DNA of 64,000 nt from Bacteroidales bacterium (GTDB lineage Bacteria; Bacteroidota; Bacteroidia; Bacteroidales; JAFGXI01): the NCBI GenBank assembly GCA_016936665.1, contig JAFGXI010000033.1, positions 1-64,000 on the forward strand, written 5' to 3'. The notes beneath the pieces were generated by a model that saw only the letters and a list, made by a program, of their open reading frames with translations, was not told the origin of the DNA and searched no databases. The position numbers and the translations under genes were made by a program. Below are positions 45,562 through 55,036 of this stretch, one piece after another. The stretch's first letter is position 1, and each line of letters opens with the position of its first letter.

Positions 45562-46677
45562 ATGGAATTAGAAATTATTCAACAAAGTCAGATATCAAAT
45601 GCCTTAAAACAAATTGCCGAAAAAGTATTTGCTAATCAACGCATCAGTCCAGAAGAAGGATTGCTTCTCTACCAAGAAGCCGACTTAGGATTTTTAGGAA
45701 CTTTGGCTAATTACGTAAGAGAGCGATTGCATGGCGATAAAACTTATTTCAACAGAAACTTCCATATTGAGCCCACCAATATATGCATATACAATTGTGA
45801 ATTTTGTTCATATAAACGCAACTTTGGGCAAGAAGGAGCATGGGAATACAACTTACAAGAAATGATGGAAATGGTAAAAACCTACGACGGACAAGCCATT
45901 ACTGAAGTTCATATTGTGGGAGGTGTACATCCTAAACGAGATTTGCACTATTATGGCGAAATACTTTCAGCCATCAAAGCTCACAGACCCAAACTACACA
46001 TCAAAGCTTTTACAGCCGTTGAGTTGGAGTTTATGATTAAAAAAGCCGGATTTTCGATAGAAGAAGGACTGAAGAAACTAAAAGCTTATGGTTTAGATTC
46101 TATTCCGGGAGGAGGCGCCGAAATCTTCGACAAAGAAATTCGTGAGGAAGTCTGTGGCGCAAAATCGACTACCGATATATGGCTAGAGATACACGAAACA
46201 GCTCATAAAGTAGGCTTACCATCGAATGCCACAATTTTATACGGACACATAGAAAAATACGAACACCGTATCGACCATATGCTTCGCTTACGCAACTTGC
46301 AAGACCGTACAAATGGGTTTAACACATACATCCCTCTAAAATTCAGAAAAGAAAATAACCATTTATCGCATTTAGGAGAAGTTAGCACCGAAGAAGATTT
46401 AAGAAACTACGCAGTATCGAGAATATTTTTAGACAATATTCCTCACCTAAAAGCATACTGGCCAATGATTGGAAAACAAACCACCCAATTAGCACTCTCC
46501 TTTGGAGTAGATGACATTGATGGTACAATAGACGACAGCACGAAAATATACTCGATGGCAGGTGTTGAAGATCAAAATCCAAAGTTGAACACCGAAAGTT
46601 TGATTAAATTAATTAAAGATGTTAAAAGAATTCCCATCGAAAGAGACACCGTGTACAATGAAATAAAAGTATATTAG
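45562..46677 (+). CDS. mqnE: Aminofutalosine synthase (radical SAM)
   Basis: 371 residues. The radical-SAM cluster motif CX3CX2C is Cys75, Cys79, Cys82 in NICIYNCEFCSYKR. The motifs TEVHIVGGVHP, DSIPGGGAEIF and NATILYGHIE are typical of MqnE, with the related cyclase MqnC as the main alternative. MqnE joins the carboxyvinyl side chain to adenosine early in the futalosine route to menaquinone. Other mqn genes are not in the window. An efflux operon starts 24 bases after it. Confidence 0.9.
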   Translation: MELEIIQQSQISNALKQIAEKVFANQRISPEEGLLLYQEADLGFLGTLANYVRERLHGDKTYFNRNFHIEPTNICIYNCEFCSYKRNFGQEGAWEYNLQEMMEMVKTYDGQAITEVHIVGGVHPKRDLHYYGEILSAIKAHRPKLHIKAFTAVELEFMIKKAGFSIEEGLKKLKAYGLDSIPGGGAEIFDKEIREEVCGAKSTTDIWLEIHETAHKVGLPSNATILYGHIEKYEHRIDHMLRLRNLQDRTNGFNTYIPLKFRKENNHLSHLGEVSTEEDLRNYAVSRIFLDNIPHLKAYWPMIGKQTTQLALSFGVDDIDGTIDDSTKIYSMAGVEDQNPKLNTESLIKLIKDVKRIPIERDTVYNEIKVY

Positions 46678-46701
46678 GAGCCAATTTGATTATTGAACAC
46701 T

Positions 46702-47862
46702 ATGAATGCAAAATCACTGCGAAGATCCTCATTAGTTGGTGTATTAATTTTGATAATAGCGTTTATCGCTTTTAAAAAAATCGGTAGCGTTAAACAAACT
46801 CCCCAGAAAGACACCTTACACTCCAATGTTCTTAAAGTAGATGTGATGAAAGTTAAAAATCAAACTTTTAAAGCCGACATCAACATTAACGGACGACTGG
46901 TTTCTAAACAAAAAATCGAAATCTTCACCGAAGTCACTGGGCGATTAAAAACCTCCGACAAACCATTTAAAGACGGTACATTTTTCAAGAAAGGAGAACC
47001 TTTATTAAGCTTGGTTGATACCGATTACCGAATGAATCTAAATGCCACCAGAAGCAGCTATCAAACTTTACTTACACAATTGTTAGCCGAAGTAAAAATT
47101 GAATACCCTGCCGATTATCAAAAGTGGACTCAATACATCGATGATTTCGATCCTACTCAAGTCCTTCCCGCTCTTCCGGAAATTGACAACCAAAAAGAAA
47201 AAACATATCTTGTAGCAAAAAATGTTTACACCCAATTTTTCAACATCAAGGCACAAGAAGCACAACTCGAAAAATATACTATATATGCTCCCTTCGACGG
47301 AGTACTTAGCGAAACCAACCTTAACCCAAACACCCTTATTCGTGCCGGACAAAAGATTGGAGCCTTTATTGCCCCGCACGCATACGAACTCGAAGTTGGC
47401 GTTAGTTTAGCCGAAATTGCAAAAATTAACCTTGGCGATAAAGTACAATTAAAATCGAACGACATTAGTGGAGCTTGGACAGGAATCGTTAGCAGAATTG
47501 GAGAAAGTATCGACGAAAAAACATTAAATTTTAATATTTACATCGATGTTAAATCCGATAAACTTTTCGAAGGAATGTACCTAGAAGGCATTATCGACAG
47601 TTACGAAATTGAAAACGTAGCCCAAATACCATCTAACTTAATTTTCAACTCGAACGAAGTATATACAGTAGTAGACTCTTCGTTGAACATTGTTAAAGTT
47701 GAACCCGTTCACGAAAATAAAAATTATGCATTAGTTAGGGGTTTAGCAGATGAGACATTAATTGTCAGCCATGCTGTTTCCAATGCATACGAAGGTATTA
47801 AAGTCACATACAAATTACCTGAAGAAAAAATTGAATTAACCCACACCAATCAAACTAAATAA
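46702..47862 (+). CDS. RND efflux periplasmic adaptor (membrane fusion protein)
   Basis: 386 residues from the ATG at 46702 (a TTG nine bases earlier is less likely). An N-terminal membrane anchor (about 10-25) is followed by the biotinyl-lipoyl hairpin with INGRLVSKQKIEIFTEVTG and YTIYAPFDGVLSETNLNP, then a beta-barrel domain. It links the inner-membrane pump encoded next with the outer-membrane channel. The substrate is unknown. No regulator is adjacent. Confidence 0.9.
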   Translation: MNAKSLRRSSLVGVLILIIAFIAFKKIGSVKQTPQKDTLHSNVLKVDVMKVKNQTFKADININGRLVSKQKIEIFTEVTGRLKTSDKPFKDGTFFKKGEPLLSLVDTDYRMNLNATRSSYQTLLTQLLAEVKIEYPADYQKWTQYIDDFDPTQVLPALPEIDNQKEKTYLVAKNVYTQFFNIKAQEAQLEKYTIYAPFDGVLSETNLNPNTLIRAGQKIGAFIAPHAYELEVGVSLAEIAKINLGDKVQLKSNDISGAWTGIVSRIGESIDEKTLNFNIYIDVKSDKLFEGMYLEGIIDSYEIENVAQIPSNLIFNSNEVYTVVDSSLNIVKVEPVHENKNYALVRGLADETLIVSHAVSNAYEGIKVTYKLPEEKIELTHTNQTK

Positions 47863-47885
47863 ATTCGCATTGTAAGGCTAAGAAA

Positions 47886-50800
47886 ATGAAACAACTCATT
47901 AAATATTTCATTAAATACGAAGTTTCCGGCAATGTAATTTTACTTCTTCTTATTATTTTCGGAATTGTTGGGATGCTCACAATGCAAAGCACTTTTTTTC
48001 CAAAAATCCCCGATCGAAATATATTAATACGAGCAGTATATCCGGGAGCATCGCCCGAAGAAATTGAAGAATCTATTGTTCTCAAAATTGAAGACAAAAT
48101 TAAAGGAATAACAGGCATCGACCGTGTTACTTCTGTTTCGAACGAAAACATGGGGCAAATCACCATCGAAACCAAAAGAAATGCCGATGTCGATAATGTG
48201 TTACAAGACGTAAAAAATGCAGTCGATCAGATTATTTCTTTCCCTGTTGGGCTCGAAAATCTCGATGTGTATAAAATCGAAGCCATCAATAATGCAATTA
48301 GTTTCGCCATATACGGTGTCGACGATTTAAAATATCTTAAAAAAGTGGCTCGTAAAATTGAGCGCGATTTATTGTCGTACAAAGGCATATCTAAAGTAAA
48401 CCTGAGCGGTTTCCCAAACGAAGAGATTGTAGTAACATTAAAAGAAGAACGACTTTTAGCCTACAACACCACTTTTCAGCAAGTCCTTAATGCTGTAAAA
48501 AGCACAAACATAGAGGTAACCGGAGGAACAGTTAGAGGAAACAACGAAGAATATAAAATACGTGTTAAAAACAGATTTTATAAAGCAGACGAAATAGACA
48601 ATGCCGTTATTAAAGCCCTCCCCGACGGAAAAATTTTAAGATTGAAAGACATTGCCGAGGTTATAGACACATGGGAGGAAACACCCAACCGAAATTTTAT
48701 TCATGGAATTCCGTCTGTAAACATCGATGTTTCTTATACAAACGATCAAGATTTAATCGAAATTACCGACTACGTTAACGAATACATTAACACTTTTAAT
48801 AGCAAAAATAAACAACTAAAAATCGAAGTCACCAACGACAGTTCAATTACTGTAAAACAACGTATCGATTTGCTGATTAACAACGGGATATTGGGTTTTG
48901 TTTTGGTGTTTTTATTATTAGCTTTCTTTTTACAATATCGTTTAGCTTTCTGGGTTGCACTTTCAATCCCTATTTCATTTGCTGGGATGTTTATCCTAGC
49001 GAAATTTTTCGATATTACTATAAATGTAATTTCATTATTTGGTATGATCACTGTCATCGGAATTTTGGTAGACGATGGAGTGGTTATTAGCGAAAATATT
49101 TATAGTCATTTCGAAAGAGGCAAAACAAGAATTCAAGCGGCTGTTTTAGGCACTATGGAAGTTTTACCAGCTATCTTTTCTGCAGTATTAACTACCATTA
49201 TTGCCTTTTCTGCATTTTTCTTTATCGATGGTAGAATGGGCGACTTTTTCAAGGAAATGTCTTTTATAGTTATTGCAACACTTGTTATTTCCTTAATCGA
49301 AGGCATGTTTATATTACCTGCTCACGTTGCTCATAGTAAAGCTTTAGACCCGGAGAACAAACCAAGCAAATTGATAAGAGCAACCACTGGCGTAATGGAC
49401 TACATGAAAAACAAATGGTATAAACCCGTTTTATTTTTCAGTTTGAAGAATCGAGTTTTAGCATTAAGCATTCCGTTAGCACTGTTGTTAATTACCATTG
49501 GATCTGTAAAAGGAGGCATAATCCATTCTACATTTTTCCCCTTTATCGATCGAGAAAACATTAACATCAATCTAAAATTACCTGCAGGAACGCCTGCCAA
49601 TACAACGCTTTCCAAACTCAATTATATCGAAGAGGCCATTTGGAAAGCCAACGATGAAATAAGATCGGGCAGACCCGATAGTTTAGACGTAGTTTTACTT
49701 ATTGATAAAAGAGTTGGACCGAGCAATACAAATGAGGGACAGCTTAACATCAAATTACTCGATAACGAACAGCGACAAATGAAAACAACAGAGATTACTG
49801 CTGTAATTAGTAAAATTGTCGGTAAAATGTCCGGCATCGAAGATTTAACCTTTGGTGGGAGCTCTCGTTTTGGCATGCCCGTCTCAATTGCATTGCAATC
49901 CGATAATTTGTCGCAAGTTAGAGAAGCGGTTGAGTTTGTAAAATCTAAGCTTCGCGAATTACAAGACCTTAAAGATGTTTCAGACAACGACCCGGAAGGT
50001 ATTCGCGAAATTACACTCAGCCTTAAGCCTCAAGCCTATATGTTAGGTTTAACAGTGCAGGATATTATTGCACAAGTGCGTCAAGGTTTTTTTGGAGGCG
50101 AAATTCAACGACTACAAAGAGGTTTAGACGAGGTTAGAGTTTGGGTTAGATACGAAAGAGAAGAACGATCAACCGTTAGCGGATTAAAAAACATCTACAT
50201 AAGAGCACAAAATAATCAGCAATTTTTATTGAAAGATTTGGTTAACTTCTCTATTAAAAAAGGAATTGTAGGTGTTAATCATACCGATAACAAAAGAGAA
50301 ATAAGAGCCGAAGCCGATATTTCAAATGCCGACGTGTCTGTAAGTGGAATTTTATCGGATATAGAAGAAAACCTTATGCCTGAAGTATTAGCTAAATACC
50401 CCGGTATTTCGTATGTATTTGAAGGGCAAAACCGAGAACAAAAAAAATCGGTCGACTCGATGAAGATGGTTTTACCAATTATCCTAGGTTTAATGTTCGC
50501 CGTTATCATATTAACCTTCCGATCATTTAAACAAACTTTTTTAGTTATTTTGCTTATTCCGTTTTCATTTATCGGTGTAGGTTGGGGGCATTTTATTCAA
50601 GGTCTGCCCATTAGTCTTTTCAGTTTTTTGGGAATGATTGCTCTTATTGGTATACTTGTAAACGATGCATTAGTATTCATCAGTTCATTTAATACCAAAA
50701 TTAAAGAAAAAATGCTATTCCAAGAAGCCCTGCAAACGGCTGCTATCTCAAGGTTTAGGCCAATCGTTCTTACCTCGGTTACGACCATTGCCGGTTTAGC

Positions 50801-51032
50801 TCCTTTAATGCTCGAAAACAGCCTGCAAGCTCAGTTTCTAATACCAATGGCAGCCACTATTGCCTATGGTTTAGCTGTTGCCACTTTAACTATTCTAATA
50901 ATCTTGCCGGTTCTTATTTCATTGCTGAACGATTACAGTCGTTACTGGCAATGGTTTTGGAACGATAAAAAAGTATCGGCAGAAGATGTTGAACCTGCTC
51001 ACCAAGAATTACAATTCGATGATGAAGACTAA
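47886..51032 (+). CDS. RND efflux pump (AcrB/HAE1-type)
   Basis: 1048 residues with the usual twelve helices and two large periplasmic loops. The proton-relay Asp pair lies in TM4 in GILVDDGVVISENI, and GFVLVFLLLAFFL and the second-half motif GILVNDALVFISS are also present. It forms a tripartite pump with the flanking adaptor and TolC-like channel. The gene starts 23 bases after the adaptor stop, and its 3' end overlaps the channel gene by 14 bases. Lipophilic compounds are the usual substrates, but the sequence does not show which. Confidence 0.94.
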   Translation: MKQLIKYFIKYEVSGNVILLLLIIFGIVGMLTMQSTFFPKIPDRNILIRAVYPGASPEEIEESIVLKIEDKIKGITGIDRVTSVSNENMGQITIETKRNADVDNVLQDVKNAVDQIISFPVGLENLDVYKIEAINNAISFAIYGVDDLKYLKKVARKIERDLLSYKGISKVNLSGFPNEEIVVTLKEERLLAYNTTFQQVLNAVKSTNIEVTGGTVRGNNEEYKIRVKNRFYKADEIDNAVIKALPDGKILRLKDIAEVIDTWEETPNRNFIHGIPSVNIDVSYTNDQDLIEITDYVNEYINTFNSKNKQLKIEVTNDSSITVKQRIDLLINNGILGFVLVFLLLAFFLQYRLAFWVALSIPISFAGMFILAKFFDITINVISLFGMITVIGILVDDGVVISENIYSHFERGKTRIQAAVLGTMEVLPAIFSAVLTTIIAFSAFFFIDGRMGDFFKEMSFIVIATLVISLIEGMFILPAHVAHSKALDPENKPSKLIRATTGVMDYMKNKWYKPVLFFSLKNRVLALSIPLALLLITIGSVKGGIIHSTFFPFIDRENININLKLPAGTPANTTLSKLNYIEEAIWKANDEIRSGRPDSLDVVLLIDKRVGPSNTNEGQLNIKLLDNEQRQMKTTEITAVISKIVGKMSGIEDLTFGGSSRFGMPVSIALQSDNLSQVREAVEFVKSKLRELQDLKDVSDNDPEGIREITLSLKPQAYMLGLTVQDIIAQVRQGFFGGEIQRLQRGLDEVRVWVRYEREERSTVSGLKNIYIRAQNNQQFLLKDLVNFSIKKGIVGVNHTDNKREIRAEADISNADVSVSGILSDIEENLMPEVLAKYPGISYVFEGQNREQKKSVDSMKMVLPIILGLMFAVIILTFRSFKQTFLVILLIPFSFIGVGWGHFIQGLPISLFSFLGMIALIGILVNDALVFISSFNTKIKEKMLFQEALQTAAISRFRPIVLTSVTTIAGLAPLMLENSLQAQFLIPMAATIAYGLAVATLTILIILPVLISLLNDYSRYWQWFWNDKKVSAEDVEPAHQELQFDDED

Positions 51033-52338
51033 AAGCTTACTCCTCATACTATTAATCTTTCCGGCAATACAAATATGGTCGCAAGGCTTGTACACTCTAA
51101 ACCAAGCAATACAACAAGCCATTAATAGTAATAGAAACATCCAATTAGCAACAAATGCAGCAGAAATTCAAGCTAACTTTGCTACTTGGGGACAAGCCGG
51201 TTTACTACCCAGCCTCAATGGCTCTGCTTTTGTCGACTATGGAAACGATCAACAAAAATTTCTTGTAACCGGAGCAAACGAAGCCACCTCAAGATCCGGC
51301 GTCGTAGGAAAAACATACGGTGCCTCTGCTACATTGAATTACACTATTTTTTCCGGCTTTGCTAACTTAAGAACTTATGAGCGACTAACATTGAATGCCG
51401 AACTTGCTGACGCCAACAGTAAAATTAATATCGAAAATATTGTTCTTCAAGTCGTTTCACTATATTACAACGTAATTCGAACAGAAGCCAATCTTAAAGC
51501 CACCGAAGAATCGCTCGGACTTTCGAGAAAACGACTTGAACTAGAAGAAGCTAAACACGAATTAAGTGGAGGTACGTTGCTTGCTCTTCTTAATGTACAA
51601 GTCGATTTAATGAAGGATTCTGTCACAATGGTCGATGCAAAATTAGCCAAGGACAAAGCCCGATGGGCGCTTAACAATGCACTCAACTTCCCGCTGGACA
51701 GTTTATTAAACATCGATGAACAAACAAATTTTATAAACGCATACGAATACGATGAACTCCGAAATCAAATGTTAAATCAAAATTATGAACTGATGGCAAT
51801 GAAGAAAGAAGTTCAAGTATCAATGCTGGATTATAAAATTGCTCAATCATCTTTTTCTCCTTCATTAAATTTAAGTAGCAATTACGATTATACATACAAC
51901 GAGAAAGATTATTCCGGTTTCGATTATAATCGCTCTAATGGATTTGGAGCTACTTTAAGTCTCTCGGTGCCTATATACAATGGAGGTCGGAAACGTACTG
52001 CGCTTAAAAATGCGAAAATTGGAATCGAAAACACCAATTTACAATCTGAGCAATTACAACAAGAGTTAGAAATGGAATTATTGTCTGCTCTTCAAGGTTA
52101 TAATATTGCCATTGATAAAATTAAAATGCAAGAAAAAGCTTTAGAAATGGCTAAAAGAAATTTCGATTTGACCAACGAAAAGTATAATATGGGACAAATC
52201 ATCAGCACTCAATTTAGAGAAGCACAGTTGAATTTGATTCTTGCTAAAAACAACCTCATCAATGCTAAATTCAATGCAAAATTAGCAGAACTAGAGTTAC
52301 TAAAATTATCAGGAATAATACTGATTCAGAATAAATAA
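51019..52338 (+). CDS. TolC-family outer-membrane efflux channel
   Basis: 439 residues from the first of two adjacent ATG codons at 51019. A signal peptide ends near IWSQ. The two OEP repeats carry long helices (for example YNVIRTEANLKATEESLGLS and KRNFDLTNEKYNMGQI). The start overlaps the pump gene by 14 bases, indicating coupled translation. It should form the trimeric channel of the RND system. Confidence 0.92.
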   Translation: MMKTKSLLLILLIFPAIQIWSQGLYTLNQAIQQAINSNRNIQLATNAAEIQANFATWGQAGLLPSLNGSAFVDYGNDQQKFLVTGANEATSRSGVVGKTYGASATLNYTIFSGFANLRTYERLTLNAELADANSKINIENIVLQVVSLYYNVIRTEANLKATEESLGLSRKRLELEEAKHELSGGTLLALLNVQVDLMKDSVTMVDAKLAKDKARWALNNALNFPLDSLLNIDEQTNFINAYEYDELRNQMLNQNYELMAMKKEVQVSMLDYKIAQSSFSPSLNLSSNYDYTYNEKDYSGFDYNRSNGFGATLSLSVPIYNGGRKRTALKNAKIGIENTNLQSEQLQQELEMELLSALQGYNIAIDKIKMQEKALEMAKRNFDLTNEKYNMGQIISTQFREAQLNLILAKNNLINAKFNAKLAELELLKLSGIILIQNK

Positions 52339-52349
52339 GACACAGAAAA

Positions 52350-52991
52350 CTAAGGAATTTTCATAAACTTATGCGACTGGATAGAAATTCTCCATTTAGG
52401 ATGATTTTTAATATAATCGACAATTTTAGGTGTGTTTACAGCATGCCTGCTCCATTCCGGTTGCAAATATAAGCGACAAGCATCCGAAGCCTTCTCCGAA
52501 CAAGCTTCTGCCCACTCGATATCTTCGTCGTTATAAATAATCACTTTTAGCTCGCTAGCTTTTATAAAATTTTCTAACAATGGCATACTCTGTGGTTTTG
52601 GCGATACGCAAATCCAATCCCAATCGCCCGTAATTTTGTACGATCCCGAAGTTTCTATATGGCATTTAATTCCTTTAGCATGAGCCAAATCGGTAAGTCT
52701 TTGCAAATTATAAATAGCAGGTTCTCCACCGGTTACCACCAACGTTTTCCCTGCCACTTGACTCAGCTTATCAATAATTTCGTCAACACGCACGGATTTG
52801 TGTAAAGCCGGCGACCACGAAATCTTCTCATCGCACCATCGGCAACCTATATCGCACCCACCTACTCGAATAAAATAAGCTGCTTCTCCGGTATAATAGC
52901 CTTCGCCTTGCAAAGTGTAAAATTCATCGATCAAAGGCAAATGCGTGCCACTAATAAAATCGGTATTTAAAAATTTATCGTGATTTTTCAT
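52350..52991 (-). CDS. queE: 7-carboxy-7-deazaguanine synthase
   Basis: 213 residues from MKNHDKFL; an earlier Met at 53027 would overlap the upstream gene. The radical-SAM motif reads CDIGCRWCD (CX3CX2C), preceded by DEFYTLQGEG, and followed by LVVTGGEPAIYN. It makes CDG in the queuosine/7-deazaguanine pathway. It ends the minus-strand unit tsaD, beta-barrel, queE; the other que genes are elsewhere. Confidence 0.93.
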   Translation of the reverse strand: MKNHDKFLNTDFISGTHLPLIDEFYTLQGEGYYTGEAAYFIRVGGCDIGCRWCDEKISWSPALHKSVRVDEIIDKLSQVAGKTLVVTGGEPAIYNLQRLTDLAHAKGIKCHIETSGSYKITGDWDWICVSPKPQSMPLLENFIKASELKVIIYNDEDIEWAEACSEKASDACRLYLQPEWSRHAVNTPKIVDYIKNHPKWRISIQSHKFMKIP

Positions 52992-52998
52992 GCTTGTA

Positions 52999-53673
52999 TT
53001 AAAAATTGATGCCAAAATTAGCCCCAAAGTATATTTTAAGATCTCCCGGAATCAATGTTAATTCTAGATCGTAATTCAGTTTATCGCCTTCTTGGTTTTC
53101 GGTGTATGAGTTCCACATACGGTTGTCTCTGTATCCTAATCCTTGGAAGACTTCAATAACAAACTTTTCATTAAAAATAAACTGATATCCAAACAATAAT
53201 GCCACATTAAAATAATTCACTCGGTAGTCGCTGTATTTTGGTGAGGTATTTTTATAGTGCAGATTGACAAAGCTGTACGATATATGAGGGCCAACAAAAA
53301 AACCTTCTGGTGCACTTATATGTTTTCCGAAAGGGTAATATTTATAAGTTAATTGAAACCTCGCTCCTTTAGCACTAAACGAACTGGTATTGAGTGTGTC
53401 TTCCCCTACTTCCTGTAATAGCATCAACAAACTTTTTGTGTTTAAAGAAAGGCCTATTTGTATACTACTTTTATAAGCTAAGGCTATTTCCGTTGATAAA
53501 CGATATTCTCCAAATCCTGGAATTTGCCCATAAAAAAACAAGGTTGGATCGGTTTTAATTACAACAATGTTCGATCGCACATCGCCTTGCTCTATCTGAT
53601 AATCGATAAATTGGGCTTTCGCTTGACCAAGAATAGTTAAAAATAATATTATATGTATAACTTGTTTTATCAC
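52999..53673 (-). CDS. Hypothetical outer-membrane beta-barrel protein
   Basis: 224 residues. A signal peptide ends at AKAQ. The remainder shows alternating-hydrophobicity strands (RFQLTYKYYPFGK, FNVALLFGYQFIFNEKF, DLKIYFGANFGINF) ending in an aromatic-type C-terminus, as in small outer-membrane barrels of the DUF3575/OmpW-like size. The family is not recognised. It lies 3 bases after tsaD and 7 bases before queE, so it is cotranscribed with them. Confidence 0.78.
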   Translation of the reverse strand: MIKQVIHIILFLTILGQAKAQFIDYQIEQGDVRSNIVVIKTDPTLFFYGQIPGFGEYRLSTEIALAYKSSIQIGLSLNTKSLLMLLQEVGEDTLNTSSFSAKGARFQLTYKYYPFGKHISAPEGFFVGPHISYSFVNLHYKNTSPKYSDYRVNYFNVALLFGYQFIFNEKFVIEVFQGLGYRDNRMWNSYTENQEGDKLNYDLELTLIPGDLKIYFGANFGINF

Positions 53674-53676
53674 GTT

Positions 53677-54699
53677 TTAATAAGAGAATCTTGCTTTAGG
53701 TGTAATGTTTTGTTCGGCAAACTCACCTTTTAAATATTTGTAATACCCTGTAATTGCAATCATAGCTGCATTATCGGTGGTAAACTGAAACTCAGGTAAA
53801 AAAACAGACCATTGATGTCGTTTACCTAAATCTATTAATCGTTCTCTAATTCCACTATTTGCCGACACTCCGCCCGCAATGGCCACTTGATTGACTTTAT
53901 AATCTTTCATCGCTTTTTTTAACTTTTCCATCAAAATATCGATAATAGTCGACTGCAACGATGCACACAAATCATCTATATGAGTTGCTATAAAATTCGA
54001 ATCTTCTTTAACCTTATCTCTAATTTGATATAAAAACGAAGTTTTAAGCCCGCTAAAACTGTAATTGTATCCATCTACTTTAGGTTTGCCAAATGTGAAA
54101 GCTTTCGGATTTCCTAATTTCGATTTTTTATCTATAATAGGACCACCCGGATAGGGCAAGCCCATAACTTTAGCACATTTATCGAAGGCTTCGCCGGCAG
54201 CATCATCAATTGTGCTTCCCAGAACTTCCATGTCTAAATAATCTCGAACCAATACAATCTGCGTATGTCCGCCGGAAACCAACAAACAAATAAAAGGGAA
54301 AGCAGGCTGGTTATTATCGTCAATATCTTTCTTTACAAAATGAGCCAAAATATGGCCTTGGAGATGATTTATTTCAATTAGTTTTTTTTGATTCGCAAGA
54401 GCAAAACCCTTTGCAAAAGAAGTACCTACAAGCAGAGCTCCCAAAAGCCCCGGTCCTCTGGTAAATGCGATGGCGTCGATATCTTTTGTAGTTAGATTTG
54501 CTTTTTTTATAGCGGCATCGACCACCGGTATTATATTTTGCTGATGAGCTCTGGATGCCAATTCGGGAACAACACCGCCATATTCTTCATGTATTCTCTG
54601 ATTGGCAATAACGTTGGAAAGCATCACTCCATCCTGAATTATAGAAGCTGAAGTATCGTCGCAAGACGATTCGATGCCCAATATTGTAATTTTACTCAT
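53677..54699 (-). CDS. tsaD: tRNA t6A threonylcarbamoyltransferase
   Basis: 340 residues. The ASKHA-fold start reads ILGIESSCDDTSASI. The metal-binding His motif is INHLQGHILAHF, and VSGGHTQIVLV and the C-terminal FQFTTDNAAMIA follow. It transfers threonylcarbamoyl to A37 of ANN-decoding tRNAs together with TsaB and TsaE. It leads the minus-strand unit and has a promoter box at 54725-54732. Confidence 0.96.
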   Translation of the reverse strand: MSKITILGIESSCDDTSASIIQDGVMLSNVIANQRIHEEYGGVVPELASRAHQQNIIPVVDAAIKKANLTTKDIDAIAFTRGPGLLGALLVGTSFAKGFALANQKKLIEINHLQGHILAHFVKKDIDDNNQPAFPFICLLVSGGHTQIVLVRDYLDMEVLGSTIDDAAGEAFDKCAKVMGLPYPGGPIIDKKSKLGNPKAFTFGKPKVDGYNYSFSGLKTSFLYQIRDKVKEDSNFIATHIDDLCASLQSTIIDILMEKLKKAMKDYKVNQVAIAGGVSANSGIRERLIDLGKRHQWSVFLPEFQFTTDNAAMIAITGYYKYLKGEFAEQNITPKARFSY

Positions 54700-55036
54700 T
54701 CTATCTTCCTTACTATTGAACTTGCAAAGATAATGTTTATCAAAAAAAATCCTTGTATCTCTGTCATTCTTTGATGCGATATATCTTTTCGTATAAAAAA
54801 CTGATAATTGATTAAAGTAAAAAAAACAACTATAAAAAGTTACTCATCTGATAAACTGATTGTTATAAAAATGAAAATTTTATTCATGCTGCGTATTTCA
54901 GTATTTAACCAAATTAAATGGATCACCATCAAAAACAGAATGTAAAACGAAACCAATTTTTAAACGGAGCGTTATATTGTGTTATAAATCAATAATATAT
55001 ACAGATCGGTAAATTCACTTAAATAAGAAAATAATT
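54700..55036. other. 337-base intergenic region between divergent tsaD and LruC genes
   Basis: Very AT-rich. Apart from the tsaD promoter box I see no hairpin, repeat, tRNA-like fold or convincing short gene. It presumably holds the promoter of the LruC-domain gene, but no TAnnTTTG box is visible on the plus strand. Confidence 0.6.
54725..54732 (-). promoter_or_regulatory. Promoter -7 box of tsaD
   Basis: The minus strand reads TATCTTTG, a TAnnTTTG match, about 26 bases before the tsaD ATG. The -33 element is not clear. Confidence 0.5.
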